Source of the DNA: Janthinobacterium rivuli
GTDB lineage: Bacteria; Pseudomonadota; Gammaproteobacteria; Burkholderiales; Burkholderiaceae_D
Direction of reading: 5' to 3'
Assembly: GCF_029690045.1 (NCBI RefSeq)
Contig: NZ_CP121464.1
Coordinates: forward strand, 4,092,001-4,156,000
DNA length: 64,000 nucleotides
Shown here: piece after piece, positions 26,085 to 36,153 of the stretch
Layout: each line of letters begins with the position of its first letter
Numbering within the stretch: the first letter of the stretch is position 1
Program-made: the position numbers and the translations under genes
The notes under the pieces: model-generated
The model's input: only the letters and a program-made list of their open reading frames with translations
Told to the model about the DNA's origin: nothing
Databases searched by the model: none

Positions 26085-26657
26085 ATGCCCCCACGCCGCC
26101 AGCACGGCTTTACGCTCGTAGAAATCGCCATCGTCCTGGTCATCATCGGCTTGCTGCTCGGTGGCGTGCTCAAGGGGCAAGGCTTGATCGACAGCGCCAA
26201 GGTAAAAAACATCATCCAGCAATCGAACGCGCTGACGGCCGCCGTCAACGCCTACCAGGACAAATTCCGCGCCCTGCCCGGCGACGATCTGCAGGGCACC
26301 GTGCACGTGCCCAATTCGGCCGGCAACGGCAATGGCGACGGCCAGATCGGCGACGGCCAGCCGCGCGAATTCACCCTGGCGCCGCAACACCTGGCGTTGG
26401 GCGGTTTTATTACCGGCTCGTTCAACGGCACCTCGCAATTCATGACCAGCGCCCAGGGCGGCGCCGTCTACCTGTACAACGATGAGGTGGGCGGCCGGGC
26501 CGGCAACGGCATCCGTTTCGACAACCTGCCCGAGAGCTACGCGGAGCAGATCGACAGCAAACTCGACGATGGTGTGGCCGGCACGGGCAGCGTCCGGGCG
26601 AACATGCCCTACGGTAATGCCGGTGCTATCATTGCCCGCACCGCCGTCTTTTTCTGA
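26085..26657 (+). CDS. Type IV prepilin-like protein, last gene of the second cluster
   Basis: Prepilin of 190 residues with a short leader MPPRRQHG and mature start FTLVEIAIVLVIIGLLLGGV (Glu5), followed by LKGQGLIDSAKVKNIIQQSN, a sequence typical of major pilin/pseudopilin helices, then a Gly/Asn-rich loop (NSAGNGNGDGQIGDG). Preceded by an 87-bp gap and a good AAGGAAA site, so it may have its own promoter and be made in excess. The best candidate for the main fibre subunit of this system. Confidence 0.8.
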   Translation: MPPRRQHGFTLVEIAIVLVIIGLLLGGVLKGQGLIDSAKVKNIIQQSNALTAAVNAYQDKFRALPGDDLQGTVHVPNSAGNGNGDGQIGDGQPREFTLAPQHLALGGFITGSFNGTSQFMTSAQGGAVYLYNDEVGGRAGNGIRFDNLPESYAEQIDSKLDDGVAGTGSVRANMPYGNAGAIIARTAVFF

Positions 26658-26684
26658 GCCTCCAGTCACTATCAAAGGAATACC

Positions 26685-27050
26685 ATGTCACTGCACCGCA
26701 AACTCATCGTCTCCCTGGCCGCCGCCTGCGCCTTGCTGGCCGGCAGCGCGCACGCCCAATACGTGGGCCCGACGGCCGGCCCGGCCGCGCCCAGCAATGT
26801 GGCCGCCATCCTGAAAAACCCCGTCGACGACCAGGCCGTCGTGCTGCGCGGCCATCTGCTGCGCAAAGTGGGCAACGAGAAATACACCTTCTCCGACGGC
26901 ACGGCGGAAATCCGCGTGGACATCGACGACAAGGTCTTCATGAATCGCAAGATCGACGCCAAGACCCGCGTGGAAATCCGCGGCGAAGTGGAAAAAGACT
27001 TCATGGAAAGCCCGGAAATCGATGTCGACGCGCTGACCGTGGTCCCGTAA
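26685..27050 (+). CDS. YgiW/YdeI-type OB-fold (BOF) periplasmic protein
   Basis: Small secreted protein of 121 residues. Signal peptide MSLHRKLIVSLAAACALLAG with cleavage after AHA, then the BOF domain with its usual marks: VVLRGHLLRKVGNEKYTFSD and IRVDIDD, ending VDALTVV. YgiW/YdeI proteins are linked to stress tolerance and bind ligands weakly known. ATG with AAAGGAA upstream; followed by a GC-rich hairpin. Confidence 0.85.
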   Translation: MSLHRKLIVSLAAACALLAGSAHAQYVGPTAGPAAPSNVAAILKNPVDDQAVVLRGHLLRKVGNEKYTFSDGTAEIRVDIDDKVFMNRKIDAKTRVEIRGEVEKDFMESPEIDVDALTVVP

Positions 27051-27059
27051 GCTGCATTG

Positions 27060-27084
27060 CCCTCCCGCCGCCACGGCGGGAGGG
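27060..27084 (+). terminator. GC-rich hairpin after the BOF gene
   Basis: Perfect 11-bp inverted repeat CCCTCCCGCCG / CGGCGGGAGGG with a 3-nt loop, 10 bp after the stop codon. No T-run follows, so it may be a weak terminator or an mRNA 3'-end stabiliser rather than a full rho-independent site. Confidence 0.55.
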
Positions 27085-27241
27085 GCATTCCCCCTCTTCT
27101 GTATGCCTTGCGCAACCTTTTTTCCATGCCGGAAACTAGGCTTGTCAGAACAATCAATTTCGTCTAGCATCTTTTCATTCAAGGTCAGCCAGCGCCAGCT
27201 TGAGCCTGCCTGTCGACTCATCCATTCTGGGAGCTTTCCGG

Positions 27242-30200
27242 GTGCAAGATTTGCCTTCGATACGCTCAAGAATTTCATGGCTGGTGCTCGCCTGGGTCAT
27301 TCCGACGGCGCTCGTGTTTCTCCTGCTCGTGGCGCAAAGCTACACGCGCGAACGCGACCATGTTGTCAGCGAAACGGCGCAAGCGGCGCGGGCCGTCGCG
27401 GCCGCCGTCGAACGCGACCTGAACGGCGCCCAGATGGCCGCGCGCATCCTGGCCGATTCGCCCGCCCTGCAAGCCGACGACATCGTCGCCCTGCGTGCCC
27501 TGGCCGCCAGCCTGCTGCAGCCGGGCCTGGCCGTCAGCGCCTTCATCGTTTCCGACGCCAAGGGCCGCCAGCTGATCAATACGACCTTGCCCGCCAGCCA
27601 GGCGCCGCCGCCCCTGCCGCAAAAATGGGCCGCCAGCATGGAGCGCACGCGCGACTACGGCAAGCCGCGGCTGACCAGCCTGGCCAGGGCACCTGACAGC
27701 GTGCCGCAGCTGGCCCTGAACCTGCCCTTGCCGCGCAAGCAGGGAGCCGCCTACGTGCTGACGGCACTGTACCCGCCCGACTACCTGTCCGTGTTGCTGC
27801 GCGAACTACACCTGCCCGCCTACCTGGGCGCGGCCATCATCAATGCCGACGGCATCAACGTGGCGCGCACCCTGGCGCCGCAGCGCTATGTGGGCCAGCG
27901 CACTGCGGCGCCCCTGCTGGAACAGATACGCCAGGCGCGCGAAGGCGTGCTGCGCCATGCCACCCTGGAAGGCATCGACGTGTACACGGGCTTTCGCCGC
28001 GCCCCCGACGCCGCCTGGACGGTGGCCGTCACCATGCGCACCAGCACGGTGGCAGAAGCGCTGCTGCGCTCGGTAGTCACGGGTTCCCTCATCCTGGCGC
28101 TGCTGCTGGGCGCCGGCTTTGCCCTGGCCTGGCGCGTGGGCGGCCGTCTGGCCAGCACCCTGCAGGAACTGACGCAGCAAATCCATGCGCTGGCGCAGGG
28201 CAAACCGCTGCTGTCGAACAAGCACGCGGACCGCGAATCGGCCGACATGGCCAGCGCCCTGGGCGCGCTGGAACGCGACCTGCGGCGCCACCGCACGCAG
28301 CTTGAAAGCCTGGTGGCCGAACGCACGCTGGCCCTGGAAAAGTCCACGCGCCTGCTGGAAACCGTGTATGCGACGGCGCCGATCGGCATGCTGTTCGTGG
28401 ACCTGGACTTGCGCATCGTCATGATCAACCACTACCTGGCCACCATCAACGGGGCCAGCGTGGCGCAGCACCTGGGCCGTCCCGTGGGCGCCATGCTGTT
28501 CGACGACGCCGTGCGCGCCGAGGTGGAACGCTGCGTGCGCCAGGTTCTCGGGACGGGGCAGCCCATCGTCGACATGGAATTGCAAGGCCATAGCGGCCAG
28601 CAGCGCGAGCAGATCAGTCACTGGATCGTCTCCTACCACCCGATTTTTGGCCCGGAACAGCAGTTGCTGGGCGTATCGGGCCTGTGGCTGGACATTACCG
28701 AGCGCAAGCGCAGCGAAGCGGAATTTCGCCGCTCGAAACACCTGTTTGGCACCATCATCGAAAACATCCCGGCCATGGTCTTCGTCAAGCGCGCCGACAA
28801 GCTGAGCTTTGAAATGGTCAACCGCCACGCGGAACTGACCCTGGGACGCTCGCGCGAGCAATTGCTGGGCAAGACGGACCACGATTTCTTCCCGCCGCAG
28901 CAAGCGTCCGCCTTCGTCAGCGCCGACCGCAAGCTGCTGGCCACGGGGCAGATGGTGGAAATCGAACAGGAAGCGATCAATACGGCCGATGGCACCACGC
29001 GCCACTTCACCACGCGCAAGGTGGTCTTGCGCGACGATGCGGGGCGCCCCAGCCATGTGCTGGGGGTCTCGATCGACATCACGGAACGCAAGCGCGCCAC
29101 CGAGGTGCTGCACGCCACCACCTGGCGCCTGGAACAGAACGAGCGCTTCATCCGCACCGTCACCGACAACCTGCCCGGCATGGTGTCGTACTGGGGCGCC
29201 GATTTACGTTGCCTATTTGCAAATAAGTTCTATAACGAATGGTTTGGCCGCAGCAGCGCCGAGCTGGCCGGCATCCACATGAGTGAATTGCTGGGGCAGG
29301 AACTGTTCGACGTGTATGCGCCCCACGTCGAGGGCGTGCTGGCGGGGCGGCCGCAAAGCTTCGAGCGCGACCTGCTCGATCCCGGCGGCCAGGTGTGCCA
29401 CACGTGGACCAATTACATCCCCGATTTCGACGACGGCGGCGGCGTGCGCGGCTTCTTCGTGCTGGCCTCGGACGTGTCCGAGCTCAAGCGCACGGAATTG
29501 CGCCTGCACGAACTCAACGAGCAGATGGTGCGCGCGCGCGACAAGGCCGAGGCGGCCAGTATCGCGAAGAGCGAATTCGTCGCCAACATGAGCCATGAAA
29601 TCCGCACGCCGATGAACGCCATCATCGGCCTGGCGCGCCTGCTGGAAGAGTCGCCGCTGGAACGGCGCGAGCGCAGCTATGTCGGCAAGATCCAGATGGC
29701 CACGCAGTCGCTGCTCAACATCGTCAACGACGTGCTCGATTTTTCCAAGATCGAGGCGGGACAGATGGTGCTGGAACAGCGCCGCTTCCAGCTCGAACGC
29801 ATGCTGGGCAGCGTGGGCGTCTTGCTGGCCAGCAGCGCCTGGGCGCGCGGCGTGGAGCCCGTGTTCGTGCTTGATCCCGGCGTGCCGGATGAACTGATCG
29901 GCGACGCCCTGCGCATGGAACAGATCCTCATCAACCTGGTGGGCAACGCCGTCAAGTTCACCGCGCATGGCGAAGTGGTGCTGAGCATCGGCATGGAGGC
30001 CGAGGATGCGGCCAGCGCCACCCTCGCGTTTTCCGTGCGCGACACGGGCATCGGCATAGGCGCGGCCGAGCAGGAACGCATCTTCGACGCGTTTTCCCAG
30101 GGCGACAGCGGCACCAGCCGCAAATACGGCGGCACGGGACTGGGGCTGGCCATCTGCCGGCGCATGGTGGAACTGATGGGCGGCACCCTCAGCGTGAAAA

Positions 30201-31783
30201 GCACGCTGGGCCAGGGTTCCGACTTCCGCTTCAGCTGCCGCTTCGAGAAGGTGGCGCCGCCGCCCGAGCCGTCCGGCAAGGGCGTGCCCAAGGCCCTGTC
30301 ACTGCTGATCATCGACGACAACGCCAGCGTGCGCGCCATGCTGGAAGACTGGTGCGCGGCGCAGGGCTGGCACAGCCGCAGCGCCGACAGCGGCGCGGCC
30401 GGCCTGTCCCTGCTGCGCAACCACGCCAGCGGCCTGGACGGCTTGCAGGCGGCCGCTCACGTGGATATGGTGCTGCTCGACGCGGCCATGCCCGGCATGG
30501 ATGGCATTTCCATGCTCACCGAGGCGCGCGCCGACGAACACCTGGCGCTGCCGCCCGTGATCATGCTGGTGGCCGACCAGGACAGCGAAAACCTCGAACG
30601 CCTGGCCGACAGCCTGATGCTGGCCGGCATCGTCTCGAAACCGGCCACTCCGGCGCGCCTGCTGGCGGCCGTCACCGCCGTGCGGGATGGCCGCAATGGC
30701 CGCAGCGCGCCATCCGTGCTGCCCGTGTCCACGCCCTTGTCGGGTTTGCTCACAGGCATGCGCGTGCTGCTGGTGGAAGACAATGAAATCAACCAGGAAG
30801 TGGCGCAGTACATCCTGCTGCACTCCGGCGCGCGCGTGGCCGTGGCCGCCAATGGCAGGCTGGCCGTTGACTTGCTCACCAGCACGCCGGACGCCTGGGA
30901 CGTGGTGCTGATGGATTTGCAGATGCCCGTCATGAATGGCTACGACGCCACCCTGGCCATCCGCGCTCTCGGCTTGCCGGACTTGCCCATCATCGCCATG
31001 ACGGCCAATGCCATGGACGAAGACCGTCTGCGCGCCATCGCCAGCGGCATGAACGCGCATGTGGCCAAGCCCATCGATGTCGACGAGCTGATCGAGACCT
31101 TGACCCGCCTGGTGCGCGCCCCCCTGGGCAGCGGTGAAGGCGCCGTCCAGGCGACCGATGCCGCCACCCAGACGCCGGACTTGCCGGCCACCGTGCCCGG
31201 CATCGACCTGGCGGCGGCCCTGCACCGCTTCGGCGGCGACTACGGCGCCTTCCTGGCCCTGCTCAAGCGCTTTGAGAATTCGCAAGGCGACGCCGTGGAA
31301 GAAACGCGGCGCCTGCTGGCCGCCGGCCAGGCGCAGCAGGCGGCGCAAATGCTGCACCGCGTGTGCGGCGTGGCCGCCAACCTGGGCGCCACGCAGATCG
31401 CCAGCCTGGCCGCCGAGACGGAAAAAACGCTGAAAACGGGGCAACCGCACGCCACGGCCACCTTGCTGGGCCGGCTGGAAATGGCGATGGCCGAAGTCAT
31501 CGAAGCGGCGCGCACCCTGCCCTCGCCCGTACGGCGCAGCCAGCCGGCAGCGGCCGCGCCCGGCGGCGCGCCCGTCGACCTGCACGCGGGGCTGTCCGAG
31601 CTGCTGGTCCTGATCCACAACAACAACCTGAAAGCGCTGGCGCAATTCCAGGCCCTGCACCCCGCCATACAACAGTCGGACCGGGAAGCGGCGCTGGCGA
31701 TGGCACATGCGATTGAAACGCTGAATTTTGCCGAGGCGGAAAAACTCGTGCTCGATCAGCTGAAACGAGAGGAAAACAAGTGA
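27242..31783 (+). CDS. Hybrid sensor histidine kinase with three PAS, two receiver and one Hpt domain
   Basis: Membrane hybrid kinase of about 1513 residues. Order: helix 1 (about 11-31), periplasmic sensor, helix 2 (about 277-298), HAMP, three PAS domains, HisKA with phosphorylated His785 in [11 protein letters not shown], HATPase, receiver 1 (Asp1080 in [11 protein letters not shown]), receiver 2 (Asp1225 in [11 protein letters not shown]) and an Hpt domain (His1372 in [12 protein letters not shown]). In the Hpt the Lys usual three residues after His is Cys. The GTG at 27242 has GGGAG 8 nt upstream; an in-frame TTG at 27200 is possible. The stop overlaps the diguanylate cyclase gene, making that protein a likely output. 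Confidence 0.9.
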   Translation: MQDLPSIRSRISWLVLAWVIPTALVFLLLVAQSYTRERDHVVSETAQAARAVAAAVERDLNGAQMAARILADSPALQADDIVALRALAASLLQPGLAVSAFIVSDAKGRQLINTTLPASQAPPPLPQKWAASMERTRDYGKPRLTSLARAPDSVPQLALNLPLPRKQGAAYVLTALYPPDYLSVLLRELHLPAYLGAAIINADGINVARTLAPQRYVGQRTAAPLLEQIRQAREGVLRHATLEGIDVYTGFRRAPDAAWTVAVTMRTSTVAEALLRSVVTGSLILALLLGAGFALAWRVGGRLASTLQELTQQIHALAQGKPLLSNKHADRESADMASALGALERDLRRHRTQLESLVAERTLALEKSTRLLETVYATAPIGMLFVDLDLRIVMINHYLATINGASVAQHLGRPVGAMLFDDAVRAEVERCVRQVLGTGQPIVDMELQGHSGQQREQISHWIVSYHPIFGPEQQLLGVSGLWLDITERKRSEAEFRRSKHLFGTIIENIPAMVFVKRADKLSFEMVNRHAELTLGRSREQLLGKTDHDFFPPQQASAFVSADRKLLATGQMVEIEQEAINTADGTTRHFTTRKVVLRDDAGRPSHVLGVSIDITERKRATEVLHATTWRLEQNERFIRTVTDNLPGMVSYWGADLRCLFANKFYNEWFGRSSAELAGIHMSELLGQELFDVYAPHVEGVLAGRPQSFERDLLDPGGQVCHTWTNYIPDFDDGGGVRGFFVLASDVSELKRTELRLHELNEQMVRARDKAEAASIAKSEFVANMSHEIRTPMNAIIGLARLLEESPLERRERSYVGKIQMATQSLLNIVNDVLDFSKIEAGQMVLEQRRFQLERMLGSVGVLLASSAWARGVEPVFVLDPGVPDELIGDALRMEQILINLVGNAVKFTAHGEVVLSIGMEAEDAASATLAFSVRDTGIGIGAAEQERIFDAFSQGDSGTSRKYGGTGLGLAICRRMVELMGGTLSVKSTLGQGSDFRFSCRFEKVAPPPEPSGKGVPKALSLLIIDDNASVRAMLEDWCAAQGWHSRSADSGAAGLSLLRNHASGLDGLQAAAHVDMVLLDAAMPGMDGISMLTEARADEHLALPPVIMLVADQDSENLERLADSLMLAGIVSKPATPARLLAAVTAVRDGRNGRSAPSVLPVSTPLSGLLTGMRVLLVEDNEINQEVAQYILLHSGARVAVAANGRLAVDLLTSTPDAWDVVLMDLQMPVMNGYDATLAIRALGLPDLPIIAMTANAMDEDRLRAIASGMNAHVAKPIDVDELIETLTRLVRAPLGSGEGAVQATDAATQTPDLPATVPGIDLAAALHRFGGDYGAFLALLKRFENSQGDAVEETRRLLAAGQAQQAAQMLHRVCGVAANLGATQIASLAAETEKTLKTGQPHATATLLGRLEMAMAEVIEAARTLPSPVRRSQPAAAAPGGAPVDLHAGLSELLVLIHNNNLKALAQFQALHPAIQQSDREAALAMAHAIETLNFAEAEKLVLDQLKREENK

Positions 31784-32703
31784 GCTGGACCAACCTTGCC
31801 ATGAACGGGCGCATCCTCATCGTCGATGACGCCATGGAAAACATCCAGATCCTGCACCAGCTGCTGCGCGAGGAACACGACGTGCTGTTCGCCCTGAGCG
31901 GTGACAAGGCGCTGGAAATTGCGCATAATCAACTGCCGGACCTGATCCTGCTCGACGCCGTCATGCCCGGCATGGATGGCTATGCCGTCTGCAGCGCGCT
32001 GCGCGAATCGGCCCTCCTGAACGCCATTCCCGTCATTTTCGTCACGGCCCTGAACCAGCCCGAAGACGAAACGCGGGCGCTGGAAGCGGGTGCCGTCGAT
32101 TTCATCACGAAACCGTTCAACGCGGCCGTCGTGCGCGCCCGCGTGCGCAGCCAGCTGACCATCAAGCGGCAAGCCGACGCCATGCGCGAACTGTCGCTGA
32201 CGGATTCGCTCACGGGCGTGGCCAACCGGCGCAGCTTCAACGACACGATGGACAGCGAATGGCGGCGCTGCGCGCGCGACGGCGTGCCGATGGCCCTGAT
32301 CATGGCCGATATCGACCACTTCAAGGATTACAACGATACGTATGGCCACCAGGCGGGCGACCTGTGCCTGCAGCAGGTGAGCGCCGCCCTGCGCCGCTGC
32401 GCCGTGCGCCCGCCCGACCTGCTGGCGCGCTACGGCGGCGAGGAATTCATCATCCTGCTGCCGCAGGAAACGCGCGACGGCGCCGAAGTGGTGGCCCAGC
32501 GCATCCTCGACGAAGTGCGCGCGCTGCAAATTGCCCACGCCAGATCGAGCGTCGGCCCGCACGTCACCGTCAGCCTGGGCATGGCCAGCATCATGCCCAC
32601 GGAAGGCATGGACCCCAGCGCCCTGATCCGCGCCGCCGACGCCCTGCTGTACCGCGCCAAGCATACGGGGCGGGACAGGTATTGCGCGCCGGAGGGGGAG
32701 TGA
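31780..32703 (+). CDS. Response-regulator diguanylate cyclase (REC-GGDEF)
   Basis: Cytoplasmic protein of 307 residues that makes c-di-GMP from two GTP. The N-terminal receiver has the phosphorylated Asp59 in LLDAVMPGMDG; the GGDEF domain carries GGEEF at 219-223. Five residues before it is RPPD (210-213), the RxxD inhibitory site, so product feedback is expected. Architecture is like PleD/WspR-type regulators. The GTG start overlaps the kinase stop by 4 bp; an ATG at 31801 is a possible alternative. The stop abuts the convergent maoC gene stop (TGATCA). Confidence 0.93.
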   Translation: MSWTNLAMNGRILIVDDAMENIQILHQLLREEHDVLFALSGDKALEIAHNQLPDLILLDAVMPGMDGYAVCSALRESALLNAIPVIFVTALNQPEDETRALEAGAVDFITKPFNAAVVRARVRSQLTIKRQADAMRELSLTDSLTGVANRRSFNDTMDSEWRRCARDGVPMALIMADIDHFKDYNDTYGHQAGDLCLQQVSAALRRCAVRPPDLLARYGGEEFIILLPQETRDGAEVVAQRILDEVRALQIAHARSSVGPHVTVSLGMASIMPTEGMDPSALIRAADALLYRAKHTGRDRYCAPEGE

Positions 32704-33159
32704 TCAGGGATAACAACGCATCAAAAACTCCGCCACGCAGACGGGTTTCGGGTCGCCTTCGCGCTCCATGGTGACGGCCCAGTTCACTTGCGCCCCTTCC
32801 GGCAAGTTGTCGACGGAGAGGATATCGAGCCGCGCGCGCAATCGGCTGCCCACGGGCACGGGCGCGGGGAAGCGTACTTTATTCAGGCCATAATTGATGG
32901 CCATGCGGATGCCGGCCATGTGCAGCGCTCCCTGCAACATGGCCGGCAGCAGGGATAAGGTCAGGAAGCCGTGCGCCACGGTGCAACCGTATGGCGACTC
33001 GCGCGCGCAGCGTTCGGCGTCCACATGGATCCACTGATGGTCGTCCGTGGCGTCGGCAAAGGTGTCGATGCGCTGCTGCGTGATGGTCAGCCAGTCCGAA
33101 ACAGCCACGTGCTGTCCCGACAAGGCCTGGAAACCGGCGATGCCGGCGATATCACGCAT
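32704..33159 (-). CDS. MaoC-family (R)-specific enoyl-CoA hydratase
   Basis: Hot-dog-fold hydratase of 151 residues. The hydratase-2 signature is visible: FADATDDHQWIHVDAERC, with the catalytic Asp and His in D-x-x-x-x-H spacing, then YGCTVAHGFLTLSL. Resembles the NodN/MaoC-type protein found next to acyl-CoA dehydrogenases. The start overlaps the second MaoC gene by 8 bp. Last gene of a four-gene acyl-CoA operon; acts on an unsaturated acyl-CoA. Confidence 0.87.
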   Translation of the reverse strand: MRDIAGIAGFQALSGQHVAVSDWLTITQQRIDTFADATDDHQWIHVDAERCARESPYGCTVAHGFLTLSLLPAMLQGALHMAGIRMAINYGLNKVRFPAPVPVGSRLRARLDILSVDNLPEGAQVNWAVTMEREGDPKPVCVAEFLMRCYP

Positions 33160-33640
33160 GGTTTTCGCCTGCCGGACGGCGGCCGAACATGCCCATGCCC
33201 TCCACTGTCGTCACCACTTCGCCATGCTGGTTGCGCACGCTCCACACGGAAATGACGATGCCGCGGTCCGGCTTGCTGCTCGACGGGCGCACTTCCTTGA
33301 CCTGATAAGTCAGCTGCAGGGTATCGCCAGCGCGCACGGGTTTGAGCCAGCGGATGCTGTCCAGGCCGGGCGAACCCATGCTGGACGAATGCTTGAGCAG
33401 ATTGTCCACCACCAGGCGCATCATCATGCCGCACGTATGCCAGCCGCTGGCGATAACGCCCTTGAAGATGGTCTTTTCGGCGGCCGCATGGTCGACGTGG
33501 AATGGCTGCGGATCGAAATCCGTGGCAAAAGCGATGATTTCCTTTTCCGTTACGTGGCGCTGGCCCAGGTCGATTTCCAGGCCTTGCGTAAAGTCTTCGA
33601 AATACCAGTGTTTCGGGGTGGTGGCAGGCGATGCGGTCAT
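33152..33640 (-). CDS. Second MaoC-family dehydratase
   Basis: Hot-dog-fold protein of 162 residues. It opens HWYFEDFTQGLEIDLGQRHV, typical of MaoC dehydratases, and shows FATDFDPQPFHVDHAAAEKT, where Asp and His form the catalytic pair. ATG at 33640 overlaps the acyl-CoA dehydrogenase stop (ATGA). With the other MaoC gene it may form a heteromeric hydratase, as in steroid side-chain operons, but this is only suggested by pairing. Confidence 0.85.
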   Translation of the reverse strand: MTASPATTPKHWYFEDFTQGLEIDLGQRHVTEKEIIAFATDFDPQPFHVDHAAAEKTIFKGVIASGWHTCGMMMRLVVDNLLKHSSSMGSPGLDSIRWLKPVRAGDTLQLTYQVKEVRPSSSKPDRGIVISVWSVRNQHGEVVTTVEGMGMFGRRPAGENHA

Positions 33641-34782
33641 GCGGTCTCCGTCGGCAAAAAGCCCGGCTGGGCGATAAAGCGCTCGATATGATGGTCCACG
33701 TCGCCCAGGGTCAGGGCGATCATGGAGAGGCGCTTGAAATGGTGGGCGGCGGGCAATTCGTCGGTGACGCCCATGCCGCCATGCAATTGCACGGCTTGCT
33801 GGCCGACAAAGGTGGCAGCCAGTCCCACTCGCGCCTTGGCGGCCGAGACCGTGCGGCGCCGCTCGGACGCGTCGTCGCTGTCGACCTTGGCGGCGGCCAG
33901 CATGGCCATCGAACGCGCCTGCTCCAGGTGGATGAACATGTCGGCCATGCGGTGCTGCAAGGCCTGGAATTTGCCGATCGGCGCGCCGAACTGCTGACGC
34001 GTCTTCAGGTATTCCAGGGTGGCGGCGAAGATGGCGTCCATGGCGCCCACGGCTTCCGCGCACAGCAAGGAGGCGCCGTAATCCACGGCCGCGTCGAGCA
34101 CGGGCCAGCCCTGCCCCGCCTGGCCGATCAAGGCGTCGTGGCCCAGCACCACTTGCACGAGGGTCACGGTGGCGGCGCGCTGGCCGTCGATGGTGCGGTA
34201 GTCGCGCACGGAAACGCCAGGCGCGTCGACAGGCACGAGGAACAGCGAAATGCCGTCCGTATCGCTTTGGCTACCGCCGTTGCGCGCCGACACGATCAAG
34301 GCGCCCGCCTGGGCGCCGTGGATGACGACGGTTTTCTCGCCGTCGAGCACGAAGCCGCCGCCGCTGGCGGTGGCGGTCGTGGCAATATCATTGAGTTCGT
34401 GGCGCGACTGGCGTTCACCGAGCGCGCAGGCCAGTTTCAGGCTGCCGCTGGCGACCTGTTCCAGCACGCCATCGTGGCCGCCCGCCAGGCTCAAAAAGCG
34501 CGCCCCGAGTACGGTGGCGAAATACGGTTCGACCACCAGGCCACGGCCCAGTTCCTGCATCACCAGCAGCATGTCGACGGCCGTGCCGTCGAAGCCGCCC
34601 GCGCCGGCCGGCAGCGGCAAGGCCGTCATGCCCAGCTCGGCCAGGGTGGCCCAGGCCGCATCGGACGTGCCCGTGGCGGAATGGATAATTTTTTGCCGCG
34701 TTTCAAAGCGGTAATCCTTGTCGACCCAGCGCCTGAGCGCATCGGCGAATTGCTGCTGTTCCTGATTAAAATGAAAGTCCAT
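33637..34782 (-). CDS. Acyl-CoA dehydrogenase (second of a pair)
   Basis: Flavin acyl-CoA dehydrogenase of 381 residues with N-terminal helical domain, central beta domain (GGGFVLDGEKTVVIHG) and C-terminal domain with YLKTRQQFGAPIGKFQALQH and QLHGGMGVTDELPAAHHFKR (FAD contacts). No Glu is found at the place where medium-chain enzymes have their base, which fits the non-catalytic or helix-G-type subunit of alpha2beta2 dehydrogenases. Lies 16 bp after the partner gene and shares its operon with two MaoC hydratases. Confidence 0.88.
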   Translation of the reverse strand: MDFHFNQEQQQFADALRRWVDKDYRFETRQKIIHSATGTSDAAWATLAELGMTALPLPAGAGGFDGTAVDMLLVMQELGRGLVVEPYFATVLGARFLSLAGGHDGVLEQVASGSLKLACALGERQSRHELNDIATTATASGGGFVLDGEKTVVIHGAQAGALIVSARNGGSQSDTDGISLFLVPVDAPGVSVRDYRTIDGQRAATVTLVQVVLGHDALIGQAGQGWPVLDAAVDYGASLLCAEAVGAMDAIFAATLEYLKTRQQFGAPIGKFQALQHRMADMFIHLEQARSMAMLAAAKVDSDDASERRRTVSAAKARVGLAATFVGQQAVQLHGGMGVTDELPAAHHFKRLSMIALTLGDVDHHIERFIAQPGFLPTETA

Positions 34783-34798
34783 GTCGTCTCCTTCTGGC

Positions 34799-35989
34799 TT
34801 ACAGGCCCAGGATCATCTGCGTGATGATGTTTTTCTGGATTTCATTCGAGCCGCCATAGATCGATGTCTTGCGGTAATTGAAGTAATACGCGGCCAGCGG
34901 CGCGGCCAGGTCGTCGCCGCCAGCGCCGTGCGGCGCGCCGCCATCGAGGAATGCCGGGTCGAACGGCAAGGCTTGCGGGCCGATGGCTTCGACCATCAGT
35001 TCCGTCAGTTGCTGCTGCAATTCCGAACCGCGCACCTTCAGCATCGACGCCTGCGGTCCCGGCCCCTTGCCTTCGTCGCTGATGACGCGCAAGACCGTCA
35101 TTTCCAGCGCCATCAATTCAATTTCCAGGGTGGCGACCTTGGCCGCAAAGGCGGGATCGTGCAGCAGCGGCGCACCGCGCTTGGTTTGTTGCATGGCCAG
35201 CTGCTTGAGGAAAGTCAGCTCGCGCTTCGAGCGGCCGACGGCGGCGATGCCCGTGCGCTCGTGGCCCAGCAGATACTTGGCGTAGGTCCAGCCCTTATTT
35301 TCCTGGCCCACCAGATTGCTGACGGGCACGCTCACGTTGTCGAAGAAGACTTCGTTCACTTCGTGTTCTTCATCGAGCATGATGATGGGGCGCACGGTGA
35401 TACCCGGCGTTTTCATGTCGATCAGCAAGAAACTGATGCCTTCTTGCTTGCGCACCGTGCTATCCGTGCGCACCAGGCAAAAGATCATGTCCGCGTGCTG
35501 GCCCAGCGTCGTCCAGGTTTTCTGGCCGTTGACGATGTAATGGTCGCCGTCGCGCTGGGCCGTGGTTTTCAGCGAAGCGAGGTCGGACCCGGCGCCCGGC
35601 TCGGAGTAACCCTGGCTCCACCAGTCGTCGCAGTTCAAAATGCGCGGCAGATAATATGCTTTTTGTTCGGCGCTGGCGAAGGCCATGATGACGGGCGCCA
35701 CCATGTTGACGCCGAAGGGCAGGATCGGTGGCGTGGCGGCGCGCGCGCACTCGTCTTCCCAGATGTGGCGCTGCACGGCCGTCCAGCCCGTGCCGCCATG
35801 TTCGACTGGCCAGGCCGGCGCGGCCCAGCCTTGCTGCGCGACAATCTTGTGCCAGCGCACGTAATCGTCGCGGTTCAGGCGCAGATGCTGGCGCACCTTG
35901 CGCTGCAAGTCCGCCGGCAGATGGGCGTCGAGGAAGGCGCGCACCGTGTCGCGGAAGGCGCTCTCCTCGGCCGTGTAATGCAGGTCCAT
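34799..35989 (-). CDS. Acyl-CoA dehydrogenase (first of a pair)
   Basis: Flavin acyl-CoA dehydrogenase of 396 residues. Marks: WWSQGYSEPGAGSDLASLKT (flavin/substrate binding), YIVNGQKTWTTLGQHADMIF and the end TSIYGGSNEIQKNIITQMIL. The YGGSNEI motif has Gly where medium-chain enzymes have the catalytic Glu (YEGT), as in steroid/long-chain FadE-type enzymes whose base lies on another helix. ATG at 35989 with AAGGAGACAGAC upstream; the frame remains open to 36034. First gene of the four-gene operon. Confidence 0.9.
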   Translation of the reverse strand: MDLHYTAEESAFRDTVRAFLDAHLPADLQRKVRQHLRLNRDDYVRWHKIVAQQGWAAPAWPVEHGGTGWTAVQRHIWEDECARAATPPILPFGVNMVAPVIMAFASAEQKAYYLPRILNCDDWWSQGYSEPGAGSDLASLKTTAQRDGDHYIVNGQKTWTTLGQHADMIFCLVRTDSTVRKQEGISFLLIDMKTPGITVRPIIMLDEEHEVNEVFFDNVSVPVSNLVGQENKGWTYAKYLLGHERTGIAAVGRSKRELTFLKQLAMQQTKRGAPLLHDPAFAAKVATLEIELMALEMTVLRVISDEGKGPGPQASMLKVRGSELQQQLTELMVEAIGPQALPFDPAFLDGGAPHGAGGDDLAAPLAAYYFNYRKTSIYGGSNEIQKNIITQMILGL

Positions 35990-36153
35990 GTCTGTCTCCT
36001 TGTTCTTATCGGTTGCCGTGATGACTGCACGCAAGGAAGCTCAGCGCACAAAAAAGCACGACCGTTCTCAAGGATTGTACAACAGATTGGGAGCGGCGCC
36101 AGGGGTTTTACATGGGCTCAAGGTTCATCGCGAGGCCATGCCACTTTTCGCCA

